Positions 49,143 through 58,724 are shown, counted from the first letter of the stretch. The stretch: 64,000 bases of DNA from Xanthomonas hyacinthi (GCF_009769165.1 NZ_CP043476.1:1364001-1428000), one strand, 5' to 3'. Translations and numbers: made by a program. Notes: a model not told the origin generated them from the letters alone.

Positions 49143-49455
49143 GCGCAGGTCCTGGAAACGGGATCGGCATAGTAAAAATGAATCGGTCGCGGTTGAACAT
49201 CCCCGGCGCCGCGCTTGCCGGATCAGGGCGGCCGCAACCGGGTGGGTGAGCGCGCGGGCGCGGGCGGTTGCATGCGATGCATGCCGAACGGCGCACAGTG
49301 CGTTCCATCGCGCGGATACTGGCGGCGCGGCCAAACCACGCGACAATGCCCCCCCCCGCAACCGCTGCCGCGCCCGCCCACGCGCGGCGCGAGCCGGGTG
49401 CGCCGGCGCCGACCCGCCTTGAAGCAGCGCCGCAGATCCCCATTTGGAGTCGTGC
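49143..49455. other. Spacer upstream of ribA
   Basis: About 310 bases between divergent GNAT and ribA genes. It holds the inverted repeat GCATGC-GAT-GCATGC at 49270-49284. No FMN riboswitch (RFN element) was recognised by eye and no gene is seen. Confidence 0.4.
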
Positions 49456-50580
49456 ATGACCAGCCCCGCCCCCACCTCCGTGCACGCCTTCGGCGATCCC
49501 GCCGCGATCCGCAGCGAGCGCGCGGCCTCGGAGCTGCGGGCCGGCCGCCCGGTGGTCGTCGAGGACCGCCACGGCCAGGCGCGCGCGGTGCTGGCGCTGG
49601 ACAGCAGCACCGCGCAGTCCTACCTGAGCTTCGCGCAGGCGGCGGCGCAGCGGCATTACCTGTTTCTCACCCCGACCCGCGCGCAGGTGCTGGGCCTGGC
49701 CGCGCCGCAGGGCGCGCGCATCGCCCTCGCCGACCAGTCCTACGATGCGCTGGCGGCGCTGGCCTACCTGCGCGACGGCACGCTGCCGGCGCACTGGCTG
49801 CCAGGCGACGCGCTGGATGCCGGCGCGGTGGAGATCGCGCGCCTGGGCCTGCTGCTGCCGGCGATGGTGGCGGCGGACCTGGGCACCGACGCCAGCGCCT
49901 TCCAGGGCTGCCAGTGGCTGCAGTTGCAGGACCTGGAACACGGCTGCGCGCTGGCCTCGTCCGGCGACTACGAACTGGTGACCCGCACCCAGGTGCCGCT
50001 GCGCGAGCTGGGCAGCAGCGAATTCGTGGTGTTCCGCGGCGGCGTGGCGCAGCGCGACCAGGTCGCGATCGTGATCGGCCAGCCCGACCTGTCCGCGCCG
50101 ATGCCGGTGCGGGTGCACTCCTCCTGCCTCACCGGCGACCTGTTCGGCTCGCTCAAGTGCGACTGCGGCGACCAGTTGCGGCATGGCCTGGCCAAGCTCG
50201 GGGAACTCGGCGGCGGCGTGCTGCTGTACCTGGACCAGGAAGGCCGCGGCACCGGCATCGCCACCAAGATGCGCGCCTACGGCTACCAGCACGACGGGCT
50301 GGACACCATCGACGCCGACGCGCAGCTGGGCTTCGGCGCCGACGAGCGCCGCTACGGCAGCGCGGTGGCGATGCTGCGCGGACTCGGCATCCAGCGCGTG
50401 CGCCTGCTGACCAACAATCCCTCCAAGGCCGAGCGCCTGCGCGCGGCCGGCATCGACGTGGTCGAGCGCATCCCGATCACCGGCGCGATCACCGCCGAGA
50501 ACGAGGGCTACCTGCGCACCAAGGCCGCCCGCGCCGGTCATGCGCTGGATGTGGACGCGCTGATCCACGCCGCGCGCTGA
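49456..50580 (+). CDS. ribA: GTP cyclohydrolase II with diverged RibB-like N-terminus
   Basis: 374 residues. The C-terminal half (from about 180) is GTP cyclohydrolase II, first committed step of riboflavin synthesis: VRVHSSCLTGDLFGSLKCDCG with the three zinc-binding Cys, GGGVLLYLDQEGRGTGIATK with the catalytic site, and RLLTNNPSKAERL. The N-terminal half looks like DHBP synthase (SERAASELRAGRPVVVEDRHG in pieces, THEN RHYLFLTPTRAQVLGL), but the DDExRENE motif is absent, so that activity is probably lost and another ribB is needed. ATG at 49456 follows GGAG; a TTG four codons earlier is less likely. Confidence 0.88.
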   Translation: MTSPAPTSVHAFGDPAAIRSERAASELRAGRPVVVEDRHGQARAVLALDSSTAQSYLSFAQAAAQRHYLFLTPTRAQVLGLAAPQGARIALADQSYDALAALAYLRDGTLPAHWLPGDALDAGAVEIARLGLLLPAMVAADLGTDASAFQGCQWLQLQDLEHGCALASSGDYELVTRTQVPLRELGSSEFVVFRGGVAQRDQVAIVIGQPDLSAPMPVRVHSSCLTGDLFGSLKCDCGDQLRHGLAKLGELGGGVLLYLDQEGRGTGIATKMRAYGYQHDGLDTIDADAQLGFGADERRYGSAVAMLRGLGIQRVRLLTNNPSKAERLRAAGIDVVERIPITGAITAENEGYLRTKAARAGHALDVDALIHAAR

Positions 50581-50764
50581 GCCGCGACGGCGCAAGCACC
50601 TGCAACGACGGCAGCGGCGCACGCCGAACGACAGGGCGCGCTGGGGATGGAGCCTCCAGACACCTCGCACCCGCTCGCGGAGCACGCCGGGCGCCGCCCG
50701 CGTTACGATCGAGGCCCTCGCGGCGCGCGTGCGCAGTGCCCGCCCATCGCTTCGAGAGCCCGCC

Positions 50765-51313
50765 GTGACCGCACCGCCGCCCCTGGATCCCTCCGCCACC
50801 GCGCTTGGCGCCGACCCGCAGGCCGCCATCGCGGCCGCGGCCGCGGACGGCTGGCAACCGCTGCCGCTGCGCGGCGCCTGGCTGGCCGCGCTCGGCGGCG
50901 GCTGCATGCTGGGCCTCAGCGGGCTGATCGGCGCGGCGATCTTCGGTCTCTCCCTGCACAGCCGCCAGACCTTGCTCATCAGTGCCGGCGCCGCGGCGCT
51001 CGGCGCGCTGTTCGGCGCCTGCATCGGCTTCGTGCGCCATCGCCGGATCCGCTGGCGGCTGGACGCGCAGGGCCTGGACCTGCGCCGCGGGCGGCTGTGG
51101 CAGAGCGAGGTGCACGTGCCGATTTCGCGCGTGCAGCACCTGGACCTGCGCCGCGGCCCGCTGGAGCGCGCCGCGCGCCTGGCGACCCTGGTGGTGCACA
51201 CCGCGGGCACCCGGCACAACGCGGTGGCGGTGCCCGGCCTGGACCAGGCCGACGCCGAGCGCCTGCGCGAACGCCTGGCGCACCAGCTCGACCACGACGA
51301 CGACGCGCTGTGA
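50765..51313 (+). CDS. PH-domain membrane protein, YdbS-like
   Basis: 182 residues with two hydrophobic helices near 45-70 and 73-95 and a C-terminal bacterial PH-like domain (bPH2) from about 105 (WRLDAQGLDLRRGRLWQSEVHVPIS, RVQHLDLRRGPLERAA). Its partner downstream is a YdbT-like protein; the pair is widespread and thought to be involved in membrane or envelope functions, but the molecular role is not settled. The GTG at 50765 is favoured by an upstream GAG-rich site; an ATG 12 codons earlier is open as well. The stop overlaps the next start as GTGA. Confidence 0.75.
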   Translation: MTAPPPLDPSATALGADPQAAIAAAAADGWQPLPLRGAWLAALGGGCMLGLSGLIGAAIFGLSLHSRQTLLISAGAAALGALFGACIGFVRHRRIRWRLDAQGLDLRRGRLWQSEVHVPISRVQHLDLRRGPLERAARLATLVVHTAGTRHNAVAVPGLDQADAERLRERLAHQLDHDDDAL

Positions 51314-52860
51314 GCGCCGCCGTGGACGCCGAGGACACTGCGGTCCGGCGCCTGCACCCGTGGTCGTGGCTGTTCGTGCTGCTGCAGCACCTCAAGCATT
51401 TCCTGCTGCCACTGCTGGCGCTGGCGGTGTTCGGCGGGCGCGACGACCGCAACCACCATATCGACCAGCTGATGCTGCTGCTGGCGGGCAGCGCGCTGAT
51501 CGCGGTGTCGCTGCTGCGCTACCTCACCTACCAGTACCGCATCGGCCGCGACAGCCTGAGCATCCGCAGCGGCTGGCTGCAACGCAGCCTGCGCGAGATC
51601 CCGTTCGCGCGCATCCACAACGTGGCCGTGCACCAGTCGCTGCTGCATCGGCTGTTCGGCGTGGCCGAAGTGCGGCTGGAATCGGCCGGCGGAACCAGGC
51701 CGGAAGCGCAGATGCGGGTGCTGCGGCTGGACCAGGCGCTGGCGCTGGAGCGGCAGATCCGCCATCGCGCGCGGGACGCCGCGGCAGCCTGCGCGGACGC
51801 CGCCGCGGCCAGCGACGTGCTGCTGGCGCTGCCGACCGCGGAGGTGCTGCGCCAGGGACTGATCTCCAACCGCGGCATGGTGGTGGTGGCGACCGCGTTC
51901 GGCGCCACCTATCACCTGTTCCCCGAGCGCATGGTCTCCAACGCGATCGAACGCTACGGACAGCAGCTGTTCGGCTACGCCAGCAATCTGCACCTGGGCT
52001 GGATGGCCGGCGCCGTCACCGCGACGCTGCTGCTGGTCACGCTGCTGCTGATCATGCGCGCGCTGTCGATGGCGCTGGCGCTGCTGCAGTATCACGGCTT
52101 CCGGCTCAGCGAGAGCGAGCGCCGGCTGACCGTGGAGCGCGGCCTGCTGACGCGGCTGCGCAGCAGCGTGGCGCGGCGCCGGATCCAGGCCTGGACCCTG
52201 CACGAGGGCGTGCTGCAACGCCTGCTGCGGCGGCGCAGCCTGCACATCGACACCGCGGTGATCGATGGGCACGGCGAGCAGGGCCGCGCGCTGAAGGAAT
52301 TGGCGCCGCTGGCCACCCCGGCAGCGGCCGATGCACTGCTGCATCGGCTACTGCCGCAGATCGCCTGGCCGCCGGCGCACTGGCATGCGATCGCCATGCG
52401 CGGCTGGTGGCGGCTATGCCTGCCGGCGCTGTGCCTGGTGCCGCTGGCCTGCGCCGGGCTGTGGCGCGGGTTCGGCGCCTGGGCCGCGCTGTCGCTGCTG
52501 TGGCTGCCGTGGTCGGCGTTCAAGGCCTGGCGCCAGGCGCAGCGCATGGCGTATGCGCTGGACGCGCGCTACGTGGCGGTACGCGGCGGCTGGTGGCGAC
52601 GCTGGTGGCGGCTGGCGGAAATCGACAAGCTGCAGGCGCTGCAGCTGACCCGCTCGCCGCTGGACCGCTGCTGCGGCACCGCCACGCTGTGGCTGGATAC
52701 CGCCGGCGCCCGTCACGGCGAGCCGCCGTTGCGGGTGCGGCGGCTGCCGGAAGGCGAGGCGCGGGCGGTGTATCGGCAGCTGCGTCATGTCATCCATGCC
52801 CGCGGAGGCCGCGTCGGTTCCGGCAAACCCGCGGCCGGTCCCTCATGGCGCAGCGCATGA
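51310..52860 (+). CDS. Multi-PH-domain membrane protein, YdbT-like
   Basis: 516 residues. Three PH-like (bPH2) units alternate with paired membrane helices: helices near 15-70, 235-262 and 385-415; PH units start YRIGRDSLSIRSGWLQRSLRE (in pieces YRIGRDSLSIRSG, IPFARIHNVAVHQS), FRLSESERRLTVERGLLTRL and YALDARYVAVRGGWW. LDTAGA and VHQSLLHRLFGVAEVRLESA are repeats typical of YdbT. The GTG start at 51310 overlaps the YdbS-like stop, so the two are coupled. Together they probably form a membrane complex of unknown function; related proteins confer tolerance to peptide antibiotics in Gram-positive bacteria. Confidence 0.78.
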   Translation: MSAAVDAEDTAVRRLHPWSWLFVLLQHLKHFLLPLLALAVFGGRDDRNHHIDQLMLLLAGSALIAVSLLRYLTYQYRIGRDSLSIRSGWLQRSLREIPFARIHNVAVHQSLLHRLFGVAEVRLESAGGTRPEAQMRVLRLDQALALERQIRHRARDAAAACADAAAASDVLLALPTAEVLRQGLISNRGMVVVATAFGATYHLFPERMVSNAIERYGQQLFGYASNLHLGWMAGAVTATLLLVTLLLIMRALSMALALLQYHGFRLSESERRLTVERGLLTRLRSSVARRRIQAWTLHEGVLQRLLRRRSLHIDTAVIDGHGEQGRALKELAPLATPAAADALLHRLLPQIAWPPAHWHAIAMRGWWRLCLPALCLVPLACAGLWRGFGAWAALSLLWLPWSAFKAWRQAQRMAYALDARYVAVRGGWWRRWWRLAEIDKLQALQLTRSPLDRCCGTATLWLDTAGARHGEPPLRVRRLPEGEARAVYRQLRHVIHARGGRVGSGKPAAGPSWRSA

Positions 52861-52967
52861 CCGAAGATCGAGCCACGCTATGCGATAGCGGCCGCAACCC
52901 TGTCATGGCCGCCAGGCGCGGTCGCCGCTTCGAGGCTTCGCCCTGTCATGAAAACCCGAGTCCGCCC

Positions 52968-54149
52968 TCAATCCAGTTGATACATGGTCACCACGCAGGC
53001 GCCTCCGAGTCCGATGTTGTGCTGCAATCCAACGCGCGCACCGGCCACCTGGCGGCGTCCGGCGTGTCCACGCAACTGCCAGACCAGTTCGGCACACTGC
53101 GCCAGCCCGGTCGCGCCGAGCGGATGGCCTTTCGACAGCAACCCGCCCGAAGGATTGGTGACGACGCGGCCGCCGTAGGTGTTGTCGCCATCGAGGATGA
53201 AGCGCTCGGCCTCGCCCGGCGCGCACAGCCCCAGCGCTTCGTAGCTGATCAGCTCGTTGGCGGTGAAGCAATCGTGCAGTTCGACGACGTCCACGTCCCG
53301 CGGGCCGATACCGGCGGCCTCGTAGACCTGAAGTGCGGCGTGCTGCGACATGCCGTAACCGACCAGGTCGAGCATCGACCCGCCGAAGCTGTCTTCACGA
53401 TCGCTGGTCAGCGCCTGCGCGGCGATGCCCACCGCGCCGGCGATGCCGTGGCGGCGAGCAAACGCGCCGGAACACAGGATCGCGCAGGCCGCGCCGCACG
53501 TCGGCGGACAGCATTGGTAGCGGGTCAGCGGATCGTAGACCGACGCTGAAGCCAGCACCTGCTCCAGGGTCAGCGGCTGAGCGAACAGCGCATAAGGGTT
53601 GTGCGCAGCGTGCGCGCGCGCCTTGACCGCGATGCGACCGAAGGTGTCCGCACCGATTCCGTAGGTCTGCCGATACTCGCGCGCGGCGGCGCCGAACAGG
53701 CGCGCCGCCAACGGGGCGGCACTGTCGTCCCCCTGCGACATCTCCAGTACCGCCTGGTGCCGCGACAGCGGCGATTCGCGGTCGCCGAAGACACTGCCGA
53801 GCGCGCCTGGCGCCATCTTCTCGAAGCCCAGCGCCATCGCACACTCGGCCGCGCCGGATGCGACGGCCTGCCGCGCCAGCCACAGCGCGGTCGAACCAGT
53901 GCAGCAGTTGTTGTTGACGTTGATCACCGGGATGCCGCTGAGTCCCAAGCCATACACCGCGCGCTGGCCACAGGTCGAATCGCCGTAGACGTAGCCGGCA
54001 TGAACCTGCTGGACCTGCGCATAGTCCAGACCGGCGTCGGCCAGCGCCAAGCGAGCGGCTTCGGCCGCCATGACATGGTATTCGGGACTGGTGCCGGGCT
54101 TGGAAAAACGGGTCATGCCGACGCCGGCGACCTGGACACGCTGGTGCAT
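52968..54149 (-). CDS. SCP-x-type thiolase / acetyl-CoA acetyltransferase
   Basis: 393 residues of the lipid-transfer thiolase group, which acts on long or steroid-like acyl-CoA substrates. The nucleophilic Cys lies in VINVNNNCCTGSTALWLAR, the His in SGGLLSKGHPLGATG, and the C-terminal Cys in GLGGACVVTMYQL. The DVVELHDCFTANELISYE block is typical of the SCP-x branch. It is the last gene of the minus-strand operon read from 58.6 kb, only 11 bases after the outer-membrane protein gene. With the ligase and SDR it would carry out the final cleavage of a beta-oxidation-like pathway. Confidence 0.87.
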   Translation of the reverse strand: MHQRVQVAGVGMTRFSKPGTSPEYHVMAAEAARLALADAGLDYAQVQQVHAGYVYGDSTCGQRAVYGLGLSGIPVINVNNNCCTGSTALWLARQAVASGAAECAMALGFEKMAPGALGSVFGDRESPLSRHQAVLEMSQGDDSAAPLAARLFGAAAREYRQTYGIGADTFGRIAVKARAHAAHNPYALFAQPLTLEQVLASASVYDPLTRYQCCPPTCGAACAILCSGAFARRHGIAGAVGIAAQALTSDREDSFGGSMLDLVGYGMSQHAALQVYEAAGIGPRDVDVVELHDCFTANELISYEALGLCAPGEAERFILDGDNTYGGRVVTNPSGGLLSKGHPLGATGLAQCAELVWQLRGHAGRRQVAGARVGLQHNIGLGGACVVTMYQLD

Positions 54150-54160
54150 GCAGGCGTTCC

Positions 54161-55036
54161 TCAGAAAAAGAGCTTCATGAAGCGGACCTGGGCGACGAGC
54201 CGTTGCTTGAATCCGCCTTCGACGTCGAACTGGGCGCCGAGCATGCCGTTGATCTGGAAGGTCGGCGTGAACATGTGGCTGGCGAAGATCTTGATCGTGT
54301 CGCCGCGGGTTTTCTGCATGGCATACACATCGCCGATGTAGCGCTTGCCGCCGAACATACCGGAGTAGCCGAACGAGACCGAGGTGGCGGCCGTCAACTG
54401 CCTGCGCAGATAGGCCTGGGCCTGCCAGGCGGGATCGACCGCGACTTCCACGCCGCGCTGCCTGTGGTCCTTCTGCCAGGACACGTCCAGCGCACCATCG
54501 AAAAACCAGCCGTTGCCGAAGCCATGGATCACGCCCAGCTGCGGCATGAAACTATAGGTACCCGAACCGATTCCCGACTTGTCCAGGTCGTACTCGGCGG
54601 TCGGCAGCACCACGTAACCGGTCAATCCGACTGTCGTACCTTTGCCCGGATCGGCCGGGGCGGCGAAGAACATGGTGAAGCCCAGGGTCAGATCGCCGAC
54701 ACCGCCGTTGCTGTCGGTGCGGGCACCGCCGACCTTGAAATTGTCGAGGCTGCCGAACGGCAGGAATGCCTGATACGCCACCGGCATGGCGCCGATCTGG
54801 CTGTAATGCAGGACGCGCAGGATGCCGAGGTTGGTGTCCAGACTCGAACGCGGCACCTTGCCTGCGCCGTCGAGCCGGAATTCGTCGCTGTGGGCGTGTT
54901 GTAGATAGACAAGGCCCAAGTTCGCGCCCTTGGGCAGCACGGTGTAGTCGGCCGGCACGATGTCGAGCGCGGCGGCGTTGCCTGCGAACGACCCGGCGAT
55001 TGCGAATGCGACGGCGATGCAACGCTTGCTTGACAT
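54161..55036 (-). CDS. Outer-membrane transporter, phenol_MetA_deg type
   Basis: 291 residues. A signal peptide (MSSKRCIAVAFAIAGSFAG, cleaved near NAAA-LD) precedes a run of amphipathic beta strands, ending in RFMKLFF, a C-terminal Phe typical of outer-membrane barrels. It resembles the PF13557 meta-pathway phenol degradation proteins, thought to let hydrophobic aromatic or fatty substrates through the outer membrane. The ATG at 55036 follows a GGGAGAG site. Position within a CoA-ligase/thiolase operon suggests it imports the pathway's substrate. Confidence 0.82.
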   Translation of the reverse strand: MSSKRCIAVAFAIAGSFAGNAAALDIVPADYTVLPKGANLGLVYLQHAHSDEFRLDGAGKVPRSSLDTNLGILRVLHYSQIGAMPVAYQAFLPFGSLDNFKVGGARTDSNGGVGDLTLGFTMFFAAPADPGKGTTVGLTGYVVLPTAEYDLDKSGIGSGTYSFMPQLGVIHGFGNGWFFDGALDVSWQKDHRQRGVEVAVDPAWQAQAYLRRQLTAATSVSFGYSGMFGGKRYIGDVYAMQKTRGDTIKIFASHMFTPTFQINGMLGAQFDVEGGFKQRLVAQVRFMKLFF

Positions 55037-55109
55037 GTGAACTCTCCCGATCCGACTGCAGTGATGGATGTGCGCCAGCGGGCAACCTGGCCCGTGAAGG
55101 CGATGGCGT

Positions 55110-56651
55110 TCAGGACGCGGCTTGTTTGGCCAGCAAGGCGGCGCGGATCTCCGGCTTGACGATTTTGCCGACCTTCGAGCGCGGCAAACTCGGCCACAAT
55201 TCGATCTGTTTGGGCGCCTTGACCCCGCCCAGCCGTTGCTTGACGAACGCGATGAGCGCGTCGGCGTCGGCGCTGGCGCCATGGCGTAGTTCGACCGCGG
55301 CGACGATGCGCTCGCCCCATTTGGGATCCGGCAGGCCGATCACGGCGCAGTCCTGCACCGCCGGATGCGCCTGCAGCGCCTGCTCGACCTCGATCGAATA
55401 GACGTTGAAGCCGCCGGTGATGACCATGTCCTTGGCCCGGTCGACCACGTACAGGAAGCCGTCGCGGTCGAGGTAGCCGATGTCGCCGGTGCGATGCCAG
55501 CCGTGGAGCGAAGCCTCGGCGGTGGCTTGCGGATTTTTGTAGTAGCCGGCCATGACCAGCGAGCCGCGCACGACGATTTCACCGCGCTCGCCCGCGGCCA
55601 GGAGATCGCCGTCGGGGTTCATGATCGCCACCTGCAGCAGTGCGCCCGGCCGCCCGGCCGAGGCCAGGCGCGCGCTGGCGATGGACCCGTCGGCGGCGTA
55701 GTGATCGGCCGGAGCCATGGTCGCGATCACCATGGGCGCCTCGGTCTGGCCGAAGAACTGCGCCATCGGGCCGATCCGCCGCAGCGCCTCGGCCAGCCGT
55801 TCCGGGGAGATCGGCGCGGCGCCGTACCAGAAGCATTGCAGCGAACTCAAGTCGGTCGCGTCGAGCTGCGGGTGTTCGAGCAGCATGTAGATCGCGGTCG
55901 GCGGCAACAAGGTATGGGTGACGCGATAGCGGACGATCGCGACAAGGAATTGGCCGTAGTCGCTGCCCGCCATGACCACGATGCGCCCGCCCAGCGCCAG
56001 GATCGGCAGGCTGAAGACACCGGCCGAATGGGTCAGCGGCGCCAGCGCCAGGAAGGTCGGACGGCCGCGAAACGGATAGGCGAGCAAGACCTGCGCGGTC
56101 ATCGCCTCCAGGTTGCCCCCGGTCAGCATCACCCCCTTGGGCGTTCCGGTGGTGCCGCCGGTCCCTGGCAGCATGACCACCGCGTCCGCCGGGTCTCGCT
56201 GGAAGAACGTGTCCTGCAGATCTTGCAGCCATGCCTCAAGCGAGATCGCGAAAGGCAACTCGGTGTCCAGGCACACCGTCGCGCGCAATTTCGGCAAGCC
56301 CGGCAACATCTGCTGGACCATCGCCGCATAGGCGCTATGGAAGATCAGCAGCGCGCAGTCGAAATCGTCGAGCACCGCGCGATTCTCGGATGCCTCGTTG
56401 CGCGGATTGATCGGGCACCACACCGCGCCGGCCCGGGAAACGCCGAATACGCAGGCGAAGGCGATGGCATGGTTGCCCGACAGGATCGCCACCTTGTCGC
56501 CGGGCGCTACCCCGCTGCGCGCCAGCGCGCGCGCGACGCGGTAGCTCCAGGCCTGTACCTGGGCATAGCTCAGGTCGGCGCCGTCCATGCTCAGGCACGC
56601 CGCCTGAGCGCCGAGCGAGGCGCCCTTGTCGAGATAGTCGATCAGCCGCAT
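55110..56651 (-). CDS. Acyl-CoA ligase (AMP-dependent synthetase family)
   Basis: 513 residues, an ANL-superfamily enzyme that activates a carboxylic acid as acyl-AMP and then acyl-CoA. Motifs in order: MLPGTGGTTGTPKGVMLT (P-loop), YGAAPISPERLAEAL, FFGQTEAP, HRTGDIGYLDRDGFLYVVDR, AKDMVITGGFNVYSIEVEQA (hinge) and SKVGKIVKPEIR with the final catalytic Lys. No signal peptide, so cytoplasmic. Upstream start MRLIDYLDKGASLGAQAA begins 18 bases after the reductase stop. Likely role is activation of the imported substrate in this catabolic operon; chain type unknown. Confidence 0.88.
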   Translation of the reverse strand: MRLIDYLDKGASLGAQAACLSMDGADLSYAQVQAWSYRVARALARSGVAPGDKVAILSGNHAIAFACVFGVSRAGAVWCPINPRNEASENRAVLDDFDCALLIFHSAYAAMVQQMLPGLPKLRATVCLDTELPFAISLEAWLQDLQDTFFQRDPADAVVMLPGTGGTTGTPKGVMLTGGNLEAMTAQVLLAYPFRGRPTFLALAPLTHSAGVFSLPILALGGRIVVMAGSDYGQFLVAIVRYRVTHTLLPPTAIYMLLEHPQLDATDLSSLQCFWYGAAPISPERLAEALRRIGPMAQFFGQTEAPMVIATMAPADHYAADGSIASARLASAGRPGALLQVAIMNPDGDLLAAGERGEIVVRGSLVMAGYYKNPQATAEASLHGWHRTGDIGYLDRDGFLYVVDRAKDMVITGGFNVYSIEVEQALQAHPAVQDCAVIGLPDPKWGERIVAAVELRHGASADADALIAFVKQRLGGVKAPKQIELWPSLPRSKVGKIVKPEIRAALLAKQAAS

Positions 56652-56669
56652 CGCAACGCCTCCTGTCGG

Positions 56670-57800
56670 TCAATCGTGCACGCTCAGCACCGGCGCCTGC
56701 ACCAGACCGAAGCTGCGCAATGCGCCGAGCAGTTCGCGATGGCCGAACGCCTGGCAGGCCGAGGCGAAGCCGGCACGCCGGGGCGGCTGTTGCAGCAGCC
56801 ACGCGGCGGCGAAAGCCTGCAGCAGACCGGTCTGCCGATAGTTGCAATTGCCGAAGATCACGCAATGCGCGCGCCCCAGCGGCCCGGAGGCATGGACCGA
56901 ATCGACCGACTTGTTCAGGCGTGGGTTTTCGCGCGGCGGCATGCTGTTCATCACCCCGGCCGCAGTCTGCGCCAGCACCGCGTAGCGCTGCTCGGGCGGC
57001 AGGTCCTTGGTCGCGTCAAGCGCCGCGGCGACGATCTTCGGCACGCCCTGCATCAACGCCTTGCTGAACACGCCGCCCAGTGCGCGTACGTTCGCGACCC
57101 GCGGATCGCGCCTGAACCAGACCGGATGCGAGGTGCCGCCCCACGGCAGCGCCAGCGCGGCCTCGTGCTGACCGGGGATCGACAATGGAGAGAGGCCGGC
57201 GTCCGGCTCCCACTCCACGTAGCGGTTCTGCTGCAGGTAATAGGCCTTGGACATCGCCGCATTGACCAGGATGGTCTGAGTCGAGGCGACGGTCGGGCTG
57301 CCGCCCCAGAACACCGCGATGTCGAGTGTGTCCAGCCCCGGCGTTTCCAGGCAAAGCTGTGCGGCGATCTCGCCGGTGGTGTACATGTGGGCGATGCCCG
57401 GCGACAACAGCAGACCGGCGTCGCCGAAACGCCGGCCCCAGGTTTCGTCGAGGTGGATCAACCAGTCCTGCTCGCCAGTCGTGTCGGCATAGTGGCAGCC
57501 AGCGGCGAGGCAGGCGGCCACCACGTCATTGCCGAAGCGGCTGAACGGCCCGACCGTGTTGAGCACCACACGCGCGCCGCGGAACAGCTCGGTCAGCGCA
57601 GCGGCGGTGTGTTCGACCGCGACGATTTCGTAGTCGGCGGTCTCGATGCCCGGCACGTTGGCCTGCATCGCCGCATCGAGCTTGTCGCGGCTGCGCCCGG
57701 CGGCGATGAAGCCGATGCCGTACTCGCGCAGGTATTCGCAGATCAACCTGCCGGTATAGCCGGAGGCGCCGTAAACCACGACGGGTCGCTTATCGTTCAT
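56670..57800 (-). CDS. Saccharopine-dehydrogenase-like reductase
   Basis: 376 residues. The N-terminal Rossmann fold reads RPVVVYGASGYTGRLICEYL with the GxSGxTG dinucleotide loop, then VLNTVGPFSRFG and GCHYADTTGEQDW, as in saccharopine-dehydrogenase-like proteins including the mycobacterial trans-acting enoyl reductase. Those act on NAD(P)H-dependent reduction of lipids, not on saccharopine. The ATG at 57800 has a strong GGGAGA site 7 bases upstream; a longer frame upstream is not coding. It lies 31 bases after the SDR gene. Its exact substrate cannot be deduced. Confidence 0.8.
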   Translation of the reverse strand: MNDKRPVVVYGASGYTGRLICEYLREYGIGFIAAGRSRDKLDAAMQANVPGIETADYEIVAVEHTAAALTELFRGARVVLNTVGPFSRFGNDVVAACLAAGCHYADTTGEQDWLIHLDETWGRRFGDAGLLLSPGIAHMYTTGEIAAQLCLETPGLDTLDIAVFWGGSPTVASTQTILVNAAMSKAYYLQQNRYVEWEPDAGLSPLSIPGQHEAALALPWGGTSHPVWFRRDPRVANVRALGGVFSKALMQGVPKIVAAALDATKDLPPEQRYAVLAQTAAGVMNSMPPRENPRLNKSVDSVHASGPLGRAHCVIFGNCNYRQTGLLQAFAAAWLLQQPPRRAGFASACQAFGHRELLGALRSFGLVQAPVLSVHD

Positions 57801-57831
57801 CGGTTTTCTCCCTGGAAGATCGCAGGCGCGC

Positions 57832-58632
57832 TCACATGCCCATGCCGCCGTCGACCGGCAGGCCGGCGCCAGTGATGAAGCGCGCCTGCGGCGAGGACAG
57901 GAACACCACGGCATCGGCAACGTCGCCGACCTCGGCCAAGCGGCCCAGCGGGGTCTGCTCGATCACGCTGGCCACCGCCCCGCCCACGTCGACGGCCAGG
58001 CCGTTGACGACGATGTCGTTCGCCAGCTTCATGCCCATCTCGGTTGGAATCAGGCCGGGGTACAGGCAGTTCACCCGTACCCCGTAGCCGAGTTTTCCAG
58101 CCTCCATCGCCGCGACCCGGGTCATCCGGTCCACAGCCGATTTGGTGCTTGAGTAGCCGGCGATGGCCGGGAACGCGATGGTCGCTGCGACCGAAGCGAT
58201 GTTGACCACGCTGCCGCCCTGCCCGGCGGCGGCACCGGGACGCATCGCGCGGAAAGCGTGCTTCATGCCGAGGGCGACGCCGACGATATTGACTTCGCAC
58301 ATGCGGCGCAGATCGGCCGCGTCGAGGTCGATGACCAGCGCGGTGATCTCGATGCCGGCGTTGTTGACCAACAGGTCGAAACCACCGAATTCGGCGATGG
58401 TCGCCGCGACGGCGCTTTGCCACTGCGCGTCATCGACCACGTCCAGGCGGACGAAGCCGGCCCGCCCTTGCCTGCTCAGTTCGGCCGCGGTCTGCCGGCC
58501 GAGATCTTCGAGAATGTCCGCGATCATCACCGAAGCGCCCGCGGCGACCAGCGCCGCGGCGATGGATGCCCCGATGCCACGCGCGCCGCCCGTCACCAGT
58601 GCCTTGCGTCCCGCCAAATTCCGCTCGCCCAT
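57832..58632 (-). CDS. Short-chain dehydrogenase/reductase
   Basis: 266 residues, classical SDR. NAD(P)-binding TGGARGIG near residue 14, DLLVNNAGIE, the catalytic Ser in NIASVAA, and YSSTK (Tyr-x3-Lys), then NCLYPGLIPTEMG and the C-terminal SSPQARFITGAGLPVDGGMG. An Asp after the second strand (MIADI) suggests NAD rather than NADP as the cofactor. It is the first gene of the operon, adjacent to the two TetR-type palindromes. A beta-hydroxyacyl or steroid alcohol substrate fits the neighbours. Confidence 0.9.
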   Translation of the reverse strand: MGERNLAGRKALVTGGARGIGASIAAALVAAGASVMIADILEDLGRQTAAELSRQGRAGFVRLDVVDDAQWQSAVAATIAEFGGFDLLVNNAGIEITALVIDLDAADLRRMCEVNIVGVALGMKHAFRAMRPGAAAGQGGSVVNIASVAATIAFPAIAGYSSTKSAVDRMTRVAAMEAGKLGYGVRVNCLYPGLIPTEMGMKLANDIVVNGLAVDVGGAVASVIEQTPLGRLAEVGDVADAVVFLSSPQARFITGAGLPVDGGMGM

Positions 58633-58702
58633 ATCGCTCTCCCGTCGGTGTGATGACCCAGCCCGCGATGCGCGCCCGGAACGCAATGCCGCCGCCGAGC
58701 GA

Positions 58703-58720
58703 TCTTGACACTCGTCAAGA
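58703..58720. promoter_or_regulatory. Palindromic TetR operator candidate 1
   Basis: TCTTGAC-N4-GTCAAGA is a perfect inverted repeat with 7-base arms in the 143-bp space between the divergent SDR operon and tetR. Confidence 0.65.
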
Positions 58721-58724
58721 AAAA

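Noticed and set aside
49143..49455. FMN riboswitch ahead of ribA
   Set aside because: The conserved RFN sequence blocks could not be found by eye; only a short inverted repeat is present.
47554..52344. 1596-codon minus-strand open frame
   Set aside because: Runs through four well-recognised plus-strand genes and has low-complexity Ala/Arg/Gln composition.
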